The notes beneath the pieces are model-generated. The model saw only the letters and a list, made by a program, of their open reading frames with translations. It was not told the DNA's origin and made no database searches. A DNA stretch of 11,883 bases from an uncultured Bacteroides sp. (GTDB lineage Bacteria; Bacteroidota; Bacteroidia; Bacteroidales; Bacteroidaceae). Each line of letters opens with the position of its first letter. Positions within the stretch are counted from its first letter, which is position 1. A program made the position numbers and the translations under genes. The DNA lies in NCBI GenBank assembly GCA_900557355.1, contig USSR01000148.1:1-11883 (forward strand). Reading direction: 5' to 3'. Below, one piece after another: positions 1-8,130 of the stretch.

Positions 1-2475
1 ACAGCAAATGGAGTTATTCTTGTAACGACTAAAAGAGGAGGAAAAAACAAACCGACGACATTGGATATCAATACGCGCTTCGGATTGCAAATGCCTCATA
101 ACTATCCACAGCCTGCATCAACCTCGCTGTGGCAGACATTAGTCGGTGAATATTATGCTAATATGAAATTAATTAATGATAAGAACGCGGTAATTACTCC
201 CGCTGATATGGCTACACGTGACTATGCTTATAATACCAATTGGTATGAGGAAATGATAAAGAACGCTCCCATCACCCAGTCCAATATCAATATTTCGGGA
301 GGCACAGATAAAGTCAGTTATTTTATTTCAGCCGGCTATTTATATCAGGGAGGTATTTGGTCAACAAATTCTACTGATAAGAATCGTTTCAATTTCCGTA
401 GTAATTTGGATGCGGATATACTGAAAAACTTGAAGTTATCTGTCGGAGTGGGAGCTGTCATTAACAGTCTGAATTATCCGAGATCCGCTTCGTATGAGAT
501 AGCCCGCAAAATGAAAGATATGGCTCCGAATATTCCGGTAAAGTGGCCGGGGCATGACGACTATTATGCATTTGGTGGGGAAGGTACGGTGAATCCGATG
601 GCATTGGCGGATAAAGAGGCATCCGGATATTCCAAGAAAATAGCCAAGAATCTGAATGTGGATTTTTCTTTAGAGTATAAGGTTCCCTTTGTAGAGGGGC
701 TTTCTTTGAAGGCTACAATGGGATATACGCAATCTGATTCGTGGAATAAGAACTGGAATATGAATATCGTTTATATGGGCTATCGGGAGGATGCGCAGGA
801 ATATTATGAGAGTGCTTCCGCCTCTAATGCCAATAAAGCAAGTTTGAGTTTGGAAGATGGTTTTTCCTATAATATAACCGGACAAGGTTTTATCAATTAT
901 ATCCGCTCGTTCGGGAATCATAATATAAACAGCGGACTGGTCTTTGAATTCTCGGATGCGGAAAACCGTTCTACTGTTACGTCTCGTGGAGAATTTCCTT
1001 CTACTGTGTTGGATATGATGGCGGGTGGAATTGCCAATAAACAAGTGACAAATAGTGAAGTTTTCCGTAAATACAGGACGGCTTCTTTCATCGGTCGTTT
1101 CTCTTATGATTATCGTTCCAAGTATTTTGTCGATTTCAACTTCCGATATGATGGTGCCCAGTATTTTGCCGATAAGTGGGGTTTCTTTCCCTCTGCCTCT
1201 GTAGGATGGATGCTGACAAACGAAGAGTTTATGAACCCGTTGAAGAAAGTTTTGAATGAGTTTAAAATTCGTGCCTCCTGGGGAGAATTGGGTGACTTGT
1301 CGGCTGCCAGTCAATATTATGCTAATAATGAGCAATACTATTTTCAAAGCGGATATCAATATCCGGGTACTCCGATGAATTTTGGTGACCGCACCATTTA
1401 TGGATTAAATCCCACCTTGAATCCTAATCCGGATTTTACATGGGCTACCTCGTCAATGATAAATGCGGGTGTTGATTTTAAGTTGTGGAATGGCTTGCTT
1501 AGCGGATCGGCAGATGTGTTCTATCGTCAGCGTAAGGGACTTCCGGCACAAAAGGCCAATGATAATGCAGGAGCATTGGCTACTTGGTATAACTTAGACC
1601 ATGACAACACCCGCGGTTTTGAGTTCTCATTGAATCATCAATATAAAATAGGAGAAGTCAACTATTTTGTCGGAGGAAACATGTCGTGGTCCAGAACCCG
1701 GAAAGGGAACATTGAGCACGGAAGATTTACAAGCGGTTATGACGAATGGAAATGGAACACTGAAGGACATTGGAATAACGTACGTTGGGGATATAACTGT
1801 ATTGGACGTTATCAGTCGTATGGAGAAATAGCCAATGCACCCATGCATAATAATTCGAATAATAACAGTGCCATATTGCCGGGTGACTTAAAGTATGAAG
1901 ACTGGAATGGCGATGGCTATATTGACAATTATGATCAACGTCCTATCGGAAGAAATGCTTATCCGGAGTTGGTATATGGTATTAATCTGGGACTTTCCTG
2001 GAAGGGAGTTGATTTCTCCATGTTCTGGCAGGGAGGGGCATTGTCGGACTTCCAGATCGGTGCTTTCGATATGGATGCTTTCCAGGAAGGAGCTACTAAC
2101 TTGAACACTTGGGAATATTTTGGCGATCGTTGGCATCGTGCCGATTATACTGATCCGAATTCTGAATGGATACCCGGGTATTTTCCGGCAGTCCGAGATT
2201 TTACATCAGTAACGATCAATCGTCTAAGTTCTAATTTTTGGATGTGGAATGGAAGTTACATTCGTCTGAAAAACGTGGAGTTGGGATATACTTTGCCACA
2301 ACGAATTACCCAGAAAGCTAATATCAAACAGTTGAGGATTTATGCGAATCTTTATAACTGCCTGACCTTCTCCTCACAGAAATTCTTTGATCCGGAACAG
2401 CTTGAAAGTCAGTATTCGTTTGCCAGCTATCCGCAAATCATGTCATTTAATGTAGGTATAAATCTTAAATTCTAA
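1..2475 (+). CDS. SusC-like TonB-dependent outer-membrane glycan transporter, 5'-truncated by the window edge
   Basis: This is the outer-membrane beta-barrel partner of a SusC/SusD pair, which imports oligosaccharides using energy from TonB-ExbBD. The reading frame is open from base 1, so the gene begins outside the window. The first visible residues, TANGVILVTTKRGG, are the hallmark end of the SusC plug domain. The missing part should therefore be the signal peptide, the carboxypeptidase-like N-terminal domain, the TonB box and most of the plug. The 824 residues present are almost all barrel, against roughly 1000 or more for a whole family member. A calcium-loop-like D-x-N-x-D-G-x-I-D stretch at fragment residues 634-645 lies in the conserved family segment GDLKYEDWNGDG. 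The protein ends in FNVGINLKF, with the C-terminal phenylalanine typical of outer-membrane barrels. SusD starts six bases after the stop. The family is certain; the specific glycan cannot be read from the sequence. Confidence 0.96.
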   Translation, partial: TANGVILVTTKRGGKNKPTTLDINTRFGLQMPHNYPQPASTSLWQTLVGEYYANMKLINDKNAVITPADMATRDYAYNTNWYEEMIKNAPITQSNINISGGTDKVSYFISAGYLYQGGIWSTNSTDKNRFNFRSNLDADILKNLKLSVGVGAVINSLNYPRSASYEIARKMKDMAPNIPVKWPGHDDYYAFGGEGTVNPMALADKEASGYSKKIAKNLNVDFSLEYKVPFVEGLSLKATMGYTQSDSWNKNWNMNIVYMGYREDAQEYYESASASNANKASLSLEDGFSYNITGQGFINYIRSFGNHNINSGLVFEFSDAENRSTVTSRGEFPSTVLDMMAGGIANKQVTNSEVFRKYRTASFIGRFSYDYRSKYFVDFNFRYDGAQYFADKWGFFPSASVGWMLTNEEFMNPLKKVLNEFKIRASWGELGDLSAASQYYANNEQYYFQSGYQYPGTPMNFGDRTIYGLNPTLNPNPDFTWATSSMINAGVDFKLWNGLLSGSADVFYRQRKGLPAQKANDNAGALATWYNLDHDNTRGFEFSLNHQYKIGEVNYFVGGNMSWSRTRKGNIEHGRFTSGYDEWKWNTEGHWNNVRWGYNCIGRYQSYGEIANAPMHNNSNNNSAILPGDLKYEDWNGDGYIDNYDQRPIGRNAYPELVYGINLGLSWKGVDFSMFWQGGALSDFQIGAFDMDAFQEGATNLNTWEYFGDRWHRADYTDPNSEWIPGYFPAVRDFTSVTINRLSSNFWMWNGSYIRLKNVELGYTLPQRITQKANIKQLRIYANLYNCLTFSSQKFFDPEQLESQYSFASYPQIMSFNVGINLKF

Positions 2476-2481
2476 CAGGTT

Positions 2482-4332
2482 ATGAAAGTAAAATCTATCA
2501 TATATATGGTATTGGCATTGAGCTTGTGCTGTGGATGTAGCGATTGGCTTACTGTCGATTCGAAAACCATTCTTAGTGAAGAGGACATTGCCAAATATCC
2601 CGAACTGGCAGAAGCACAGTTCTTATCCAATTATGCGGAATTACGTAAATCAATCCATTGTATCGGTGACGGAGCAATGTCGTACAGGCAACATCATCTG
2701 GATGCTTTTACCGATGATGGAGCGAGCAATATTACGTACGAGAATGGGGTTATGAGAAATAACACTCCGGGTACTGTTTTTGGAGGAGTCTTTTCTCAAA
2801 GCAAAGGTGAAATATTTGAGGCGGTATGGAATTATAAGACAATCAACATTGTTAATAAGTTTATCGCCACTTATAAGAATTCGGATAATGAAGGGGTGTT
2901 GAGTACAGTCGGTGAGGCTTATTTTATTCGTGCTTATCTGTATTTTGAGATGGTGAAACGATATGGGGGCGTGCCTTTGTATTCAAGTCCGTTGGATGAT
3001 GTAAGCTCCATCAACAATCGTTCTACAGAGGAAAAATCCTGGGATTATATAAAAGATAACTTGGACTCGGCTCTTGTATTGCTTCCGAAAGTACAGCGTA
3101 TTGCATCAGAAGATCGTGACCGTGCCAATCGGTATACAGCTTTGGCGTTGAAGTCGAGGGCTATGTTGTATGCGGGGACTATTGCTAAGTATGGAAAAGT
3201 TTCAAATAATAGTTTCCAGGGAATCCGCAAAGAAATGGCGAAAACATATTTATTGGAAGCGGCAAAAGCAGCAAAGGAAATCGTTGATGATGGTAAGTAT
3301 GCGCTCTCTACTGAATTTGGCGATTTGTTTAATGGAAAAGATGAAAATAATAATGAGATAATTTTCCGTTTTGCTAATGTTGCCAAGACAGGAGTGGCTG
3401 TATATGAGGATTACTGGTATCAGTCTTATCGTATTAAACGGGCCGGTTACTGTGCCTTTATGGTTCCTCCTTTAGATGTTGTCGAACAATTTGAAACATT
3501 AGACGGTAAGATTCAGCCATTGGATTATGCCGCTTCAAAGAATAATCCCGAAGATTTTTTTGCAAATCGTGATAAACGTCTGGATGCCACTGTTATTTAT
3601 CCGGGAGGAGAGTTCTTGGGAGAACGTTTCTCTATTTACCGGAAAACACTCGTAAAAAGGACAGATGGAACTACTGAAGAATATTCTTATGAAAAATCTG
3701 AAGATTGGATGGGAGCGGGGAAAGTGCCCGGTCACGAAAAATACATGAAAAGTGGAGCAGATGGTATCTTCTTGAACCTTTCCGCCGCAGGAACTACTAA
3801 CTGGGGATTTTTTCTGAAAAAAACACTGTATGGAGTGAAGAGGTTGGATGATTATCTTATACAAGAAAACGATCAGGATGCTGTCGTTATTCGGTATGGC
3901 GAGGTTATTTTAAATTTGGCTGAAGCTGCCGTTGAGCTTTCAACCTATGGAGTGAATGACTATTTAGCGGTTGCCCAAGTCGCTTTTGACCTATTGCGTA
4001 GTATACATGGAGGATTGCCTGCCAAAACGATGGACTTGGAGGTTGTACGGCATGAACGCCGGATAGACTTGATGTATGAAGGATTCCGTTATTGGGACTT
4101 GAAGCGTTGGCGCATTGGGGAAGAAAAGATGCACAATAAAACGTTGAAGGCTCTCTATCCCATTCTTCATATCGATGAAACAACTTCTCCTGCCTCCGTT
4201 TATTATACGTTGGAGAAAGTAGAAGCACCGGATTTGGCTACGAGAGTGAAATGGTTCGAGGAAAGAGACTATTATTGTCCGCTTCCTTTAAGCAAAAGCC
4301 CGGGTATCGTGCAGAATGACGGTTGGAATTGA
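2482..4332 (+). CDS. SusD-like (RagB/SusD family) surface glycan-binding lipoprotein
   Basis: This is the outer-membrane lipoprotein that caps the SusC barrel and captures the glycan for import. It has 616 residues, within or slightly above the usual SusD range. The N-terminus is a lipoprotein signal peptide with Cys19 (LCCGC) as the likely lipidated residue, followed by S-D-W-L, a common start for mature SusD proteins. The helical TPR-type core is marked by GEAYFIRAYLYFEMVKRYGG at about residues 144-163. The family C-terminal signature, with E525-R526-R527, E533-G534-F535-R536 and D539-L540-K541-R542-W543, is also clear. The ATG lies six bases after the SusC stop, as expected for co-transcribed, stoichiometric partners. 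No strong ribosome-binding site is visible, which is normal in Bacteroidota. The family is certain, but the ligand is not shown directly; linkage to GH89 hints at a glycan carrying alpha-GlcNAc. Confidence 0.97.
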   Translation: MKVKSIIYMVLALSLCCGCSDWLTVDSKTILSEEDIAKYPELAEAQFLSNYAELRKSIHCIGDGAMSYRQHHLDAFTDDGASNITYENGVMRNNTPGTVFGGVFSQSKGEIFEAVWNYKTINIVNKFIATYKNSDNEGVLSTVGEAYFIRAYLYFEMVKRYGGVPLYSSPLDDVSSINNRSTEEKSWDYIKDNLDSALVLLPKVQRIASEDRDRANRYTALALKSRAMLYAGTIAKYGKVSNNSFQGIRKEMAKTYLLEAAKAAKEIVDDGKYALSTEFGDLFNGKDENNNEIIFRFANVAKTGVAVYEDYWYQSYRIKRAGYCAFMVPPLDVVEQFETLDGKIQPLDYAASKNNPEDFFANRDKRLDATVIYPGGEFLGERFSIYRKTLVKRTDGTTEEYSYEKSEDWMGAGKVPGHEKYMKSGADGIFLNLSAAGTTNWGFFLKKTLYGVKRLDDYLIQENDQDAVVIRYGEVILNLAEAAVELSTYGVNDYLAVAQVAFDLLRSIHGGLPAKTMDLEVVRHERRIDLMYEGFRYWDLKRWRIGEEKMHNKTLKALYPILHIDETTSPASVYYTLEKVEAPDLATRVKWFEERDYYCPLPLSKSPGIVQNDGWN

Positions 4333-4352
4333 TAACCCTAAAAGAAAAGAAT

Positions 4353-5813
4353 ATGAATAGAGCTAGATTATATATAAATATCAAACTGTTACTTTTAGCA
4401 GTGTTAACACTGAATCTGTCAGGGTGTGAACTTGACGAACGTGTGGATGACTTGACCGGTGGCTACGAAGGCGCTTTTATTGACAGGCTGACCGGTGAAA
4501 AGGTGGCTACCGAATATTATGGAGCTAAATTAAAGTTACTTGATCTGGAGTATGGAAATGTAGCGGTTCCCTTGGAGTATAACACACTTCCTGAAGGAAC
4601 ATATCGCAATACCAAAGTATACCCTTCCCGCTATAAAGTATGGGCGAACGGACCGTTCTTTGAGTTGGATACCATTTATGGTGATATTCGTAGTTTTAAG
4701 AAAATGGACTTGATTGTTACCCCCAACGTAACATTGAAAATTAAGAAGGTGGAAGTGTTGTACGGCATTACAGCGAACGTCACTTTTACTTATCAGGTAA
4801 ATGACGAACGCTCCAAGAATCAGGAAATAGGATTGGTATATGGCAAAGAGCAATATCCCGGACAACGTACGGCTATGAATGAAAGCGAAAGCGGTTCACA
4901 TACTTACAAACGAATAAAGAAGAATTTGACAGAATTGTCGGGAGAATTTACGGAGACTCTGTTCTTAAACCCTAACAGCACATATTATCTAAGAGCTTTG
5001 GGACGTACGGAATCAGCAGGAGATTACTGGAATTATTCAGAACAGACTGTGATTAATACGGCAGATATTGATTTGTCTTCCTTACCGATTGAAGCCGCTG
5101 TCGGAGTAAGTAGTGCCACTTCTGCTGTTTTGCAGTGGGCATTTCCTCCCGTTGTTGACGAGATAAAGGTTTCTTATACGGATCGGGATGGTGAAGAGGT
5201 GATGGATAAATTTAAACCTACGGATTATTCATACGTTGCCAATTTACCTCATAATCAAAAGAGTACAATCAAAGTACAACTTCTGGCGAAAGGAGTTGCC
5301 GGTCCGGAACAAACGATTGAAATACAGACTAAATCTTTGACGGATAAATATGTACCTGCCTCAAACACTCGTCCGGAAAATGTTCCTTTCTGTAATGATT
5401 CGGAATTTAAAAAATCATTATCCGGTGAATGGGCATTGATATATGGTCCTACAATCGGCGAAGACTGGTCCACTACCGATTTACGTTTTGAATATTTCGA
5501 TTGGTGGGACACATGGTTGATAGGATTTGCCGACCGTATGCCTGCTTGCCAGGATATAGAGAACTTTAAATCACTGACGATTCAGGGAGAAATACAAACG
5601 TTGGTTGATATTTTACCTTTTGTTAATCTGGAAACACTTTCTATCATAAAGGGTAAAGGTTTCTCGGTGGATAAAACGATTAATCCGAAAGTTGACCTGA
5701 CAGTTCTGAAGAAACTGAAGAAACTTAACACAGTTATTATAGGACCGGATGTGCCGCTTACTAAAAAGAATTTTGATGATGCGGGACTTACACATCTGAC
5801 GATTACCAACTAG
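4353..5813 (+). CDS. DUF3823-type lipoprotein with extended C-terminus, probable SusE/F-like surface glycan-binding protein
   Basis: This is a predicted lipoprotein of 486 residues whose lipobox LSGC places the lipidated cysteine at residue 25. It is followed by an acidic stretch (E-L-D-E-R-V-D-D) that may favour surface display. I chose the ATG at 4353, which puts a short charged stretch before the hydrophobic core. A TTG at 4323 would add ten residues and overlap SusD. Residues about 36-125 match my recollection of the DUF3823 N-terminal domain (YEGAFIDRLTGEKV, TKVYPSRYKVWANGPF, DLIVTPNV). A second beta-rich domain follows to about 240, then a fibronectin-III-like segment at about 245-335. 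The last 145 residues contain an aromatic patch (RFEYFDWWDTW, from residue 378) and irregular leucine-rich stretches. Third position after SusC/SusD is typical of accessory glycan-binding proteins. That role is inferred from family and position; a catalytic role looks unlikely because I see no enzyme motif. Confidence 0.85.
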   Translation: MNRARLYINIKLLLLAVLTLNLSGCELDERVDDLTGGYEGAFIDRLTGEKVATEYYGAKLKLLDLEYGNVAVPLEYNTLPEGTYRNTKVYPSRYKVWANGPFFELDTIYGDIRSFKKMDLIVTPNVTLKIKKVEVLYGITANVTFTYQVNDERSKNQEIGLVYGKEQYPGQRTAMNESESGSHTYKRIKKNLTELSGEFTETLFLNPNSTYYLRALGRTESAGDYWNYSEQTVINTADIDLSSLPIEAAVGVSSATSAVLQWAFPPVVDEIKVSYTDRDGEEVMDKFKPTDYSYVANLPHNQKSTIKVQLLAKGVAGPEQTIEIQTKSLTDKYVPASNTRPENVPFCNDSEFKKSLSGEWALIYGPTIGEDWSTTDLRFEYFDWWDTWLIGFADRMPACQDIENFKSLTIQGEIQTLVDILPFVNLETLSIIKGKGFSVDKTINPKVDLTVLKKLKKLNTVIIGPDVPLTKKNFDDAGLTHLTITN

Positions 5814-5843
5814 GTCGGTAATCACACTACTCCCTTTGACAAG

Positions 5844-5885
5844 CGAATGTGTCTAGTGGGTAACATCGGATACATTCGTTTTTTT
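5844..5885 (+). terminator. Intrinsic terminator-like hairpin between the binding-protein genes and GH89
   Basis: The left arm CGAATGTGTC (5844-5853) pairs with GATACATTCG (5869-5878) over ten base pairs, including one G-U pair. The loop is 15 bases, and seven T residues follow directly at 5879-5885. This is a textbook factor-independent terminator shape. It starts 31 bases after the DUF3823 gene stop and ends 31 bases before the GH89 ATG. I see no consensus TAnnTTTG promoter between the hairpin and GH89. GH89 may therefore depend on read-through, which would make this a device that lowers enzyme transcripts relative to transporter transcripts. A 3'-end stabilising hairpin is an alternative role. 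Confidence 0.8.
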
Positions 5886-5916
5886 AAAGAAATATATAAA
5901 TGAAAATATAAATAGT

Positions 5917-8130
5917 ATGTGTAAGATTAAATGTTTATTTCTACTGATGTTGATCGTATTGTGTTCTTCCTGCAAAGAAAGTACAGAAGATGAAAAAGCG
6001 ATGCAACAGATGGTGGAACGTTTATTTCCGGAGTATGCTTCCCAATTTAGTTTTGAACAATCGGAAAAGATTGATAAAGATTGGTATGAAATAGAAGCGC
6101 AAGGAGGAACAGTACGAATACGGGGAAATAACGCAAATTCGATGGCTGTAGGGCTGAACTATTATCTGAATCATTACTGCCTTACCTCTGTTTCCTGGTA
6201 TGTGAATGATACGGTGGAGATGCCGGAAGTATTACCCATGCCACCGGCAAAAATAACTTCGACTGCCCGTTGCAAGAACCGATTCTTTCTTAATTACTGT
6301 ACCTTCGGTTATACAATGCCATGGTGGACATGGAAGGATTGGGAACGGTTGATAGACTGGATGGCTTTAAATGGAATCAATATGCCTTTGGCAATCACCG
6401 GACAAGAATCTGTCTGGTATCGCGTATGGACGAAATTAGGATTGACGGATGAGGAAATACGGAACTATTTCACAGGGCCTGCTCACTTGCCTTGGCATCG
6501 TATGTCTAACTTGGATTATTGGCAGGGGCCTCTGCCTAAAGAATGGCTGGATACACAAGAAGCATTGCAGAAACAAATCGTAGCCCGTGAACGTCAATTT
6601 AATATGCGCCCCATACTTCCAGCATTTGCCGGACATGTACCGTCGGAACTTAAAAGAATCTATCCGGAAGCTAAGATTAGCCGGATGAGCTCTTGGGGAG
6701 GTTTCGAGGATAAATACAGAAGCCACTTTCTGGATCCGCTTGACCCATTGTTTGCAACCATACAGAAAGAGTTTCTGGAAGAACAAACTAAGTTGTTCGG
6801 AACAGACCATATTTATGGGGCAGATCCTTTTAATGAAGTAGCCCCTCCAAGTTGGGAACCGGAATTTTTAGCCAATTGCTCGAAGCATATTTATCAATCG
6901 ATGACGCATGTCGATCCGGATGCTACTTGGTTACAAATGACATGGTTATTCTATATTGACCGACATTTATGGACAAACGAACGGGTAGAAGCTTTCTTGA
7001 AAGCAGTCCCTCAAGATAAACTGTTGCTACTGGACTATTATTGTGAGAATACTGAAGTCTGGAAGCAGACAGATCGGTATTTCGGGCAACCATATTTATG
7101 GTGCTATTTAGGAAATTTCGGAGGAAATACAATGCTTGCCGGAAACACCAAAGAAGTGGGGAAACGAATCGAAAATGTATATACCAATGGTGGAGAAAAC
7201 TTTTCGGGACTGGGTTCTACTTTGGAGGGGTTTGATGTAAATCCTTTCATGTATGAATATGTTTTCAGTAAAGCATGGGATTGTAATCTGCCGGACTCTG
7301 TATGGATAGAACAACTGGCAGACAGGCGAATTGGCTTGAGAAACCAACAAATGCGTCGGGCATGGAAATTGCTTTATGACAGTATTTATACAGCACCAGC
7401 TGCTTTGGGACAGGGGACATTGATGAATGCGCGTCCTTGTTTAAAAGGAAATGGCAATTGGACGACTACGTCTACGGTAGCGTATTCCAATGAAACTTTG
7501 TTTGAGGTATGGGAGATGTTGTTGAAAGCCGGAGAACATCGACATTCTGCTTATGAATATGATGTTGTTAATATAGGAAGGCAAGTGCTGGGGAATTATT
7601 TCGGGAAGCTTCGCGATGAATTTGCGGAAGCTTATTCCCGGAAGCAATTACCGCTATTAAAACAAAAAGGAGCTGAAATGAAACAACTACTGCGTGATGT
7701 TGATACTTTATTAAGTACACAATCTTCTTTTTTACTGGGAAAATGGATTGAAGATGCCCGTTCATTAGGTACAGACGGAGCCTCTAAAAATTATTACGAA
7801 GAAAATGCCCGTACTATCGTTTCAACCTGGGGAGATAAAGATCAAAGTTTAAACGATTATGCAAATCGTACTTGGGGAGGTTTGGTATCGGGATATTATG
7901 CGCCTCGTTGGGAAATGTTTATAGATGAAGTTATTCGCTCTGTTTCTAACAAGCAGCCGTTTAATGCTGATGCTTTTCATCAAAGAGTGACGCAGTTTGA
8001 AATTGACTGGGTCAAGTCACATGAATGTTATCCTTCCGAACCGGTTGGTAATACTGTTGAGATTGCTACTTTATTGATGAATAAATACAAGGATTCAATT
8101 TTAAAAGAAAAACACAATGAGAATAATTAG
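5917..8130 (+). CDS. GH89 family alpha-N-acetylglucosaminidase, predicted lipoprotein
   Basis: This enzyme should release terminal alpha-linked N-acetylglucosamine from glycans; the family includes human lysosomal NAGLU and Clostridium perfringens GH89. At 737 residues it is close to the human enzyme in length. A lipoprotein signal peptide ends at Cys19 (LCSSC). A small alpha/beta N-domain (about 25-105) precedes the TIM-barrel domain, recognised by RFFLNYCTFGYT (122-133), NGINMPLAITGQE (152-164) and GNFGGN (399-404). The two glutamates expected from the family are present: Glu307 in ADPFNE (by alignment the acid/base, human E316) and Glu437 in STLEGF (by alignment the nucleophile, human E446). 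The all-helical C-domain follows to the end. Nothing is truncated. The gene follows a terminator-like hairpin, and its last 14 bases overlap the next gene, suggesting translational coupling. Mucin O-glycans capped with alpha-1,4-GlcNAc are a plausible substrate given that no lyase or sulfatase is nearby, but this is inferred. Confidence 0.96.
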   Translation: MCKIKCLFLLMLIVLCSSCKESTEDEKAMQQMVERLFPEYASQFSFEQSEKIDKDWYEIEAQGGTVRIRGNNANSMAVGLNYYLNHYCLTSVSWYVNDTVEMPEVLPMPPAKITSTARCKNRFFLNYCTFGYTMPWWTWKDWERLIDWMALNGINMPLAITGQESVWYRVWTKLGLTDEEIRNYFTGPAHLPWHRMSNLDYWQGPLPKEWLDTQEALQKQIVARERQFNMRPILPAFAGHVPSELKRIYPEAKISRMSSWGGFEDKYRSHFLDPLDPLFATIQKEFLEEQTKLFGTDHIYGADPFNEVAPPSWEPEFLANCSKHIYQSMTHVDPDATWLQMTWLFYIDRHLWTNERVEAFLKAVPQDKLLLLDYYCENTEVWKQTDRYFGQPYLWCYLGNFGGNTMLAGNTKEVGKRIENVYTNGGENFSGLGSTLEGFDVNPFMYEYVFSKAWDCNLPDSVWIEQLADRRIGLRNQQMRRAWKLLYDSIYTAPAALGQGTLMNARPCLKGNGNWTTTSTVAYSNETLFEVWEMLLKAGEHRHSAYEYDVVNIGRQVLGNYFGKLRDEFAEAYSRKQLPLLKQKGAEMKQLLRDVDTLLSTQSSFLLGKWIEDARSLGTDGASKNYYEENARTIVSTWGDKDQSLNDYANRTWGGLVSGYYAPRWEMFIDEVIRSVSNKQPFNADAFHQRVTQFEIDWVKSHECYPSEPVGNTVEIATLLMNKYKDSILKEKHNENN

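Noticed and set aside
670..1359. A 229-residue open frame on the minus strand inside the SusC-like gene
   Set aside because: It lies entirely opposite a well-supported SusC barrel sequence, shows no recognisable domain and has the composition expected of a shadow frame.
1900..1935. EF-hand-like loop in the SusC-like protein
   Set aside because: The D-x-N-x-D-G pattern at this place is common in SusC family members, so it is a family trait rather than something new here.
4323..4352. TTG start adding ten residues to the DUF3823 lipoprotein
   Set aside because: It would overlap SusD and lengthen the segment before the hydrophobic core. The ATG at 4353 gives a normal lipoprotein signal peptide.
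5835..5868. Possible promoter for GH89: TTTG at 5835-5838 and TAACATCG at 5861-5868
   Set aside because: The -7 candidate matches only four of six fixed positions of TAnnTTTG, the spacing is slightly long, and the elements overlap the terminator hairpin.
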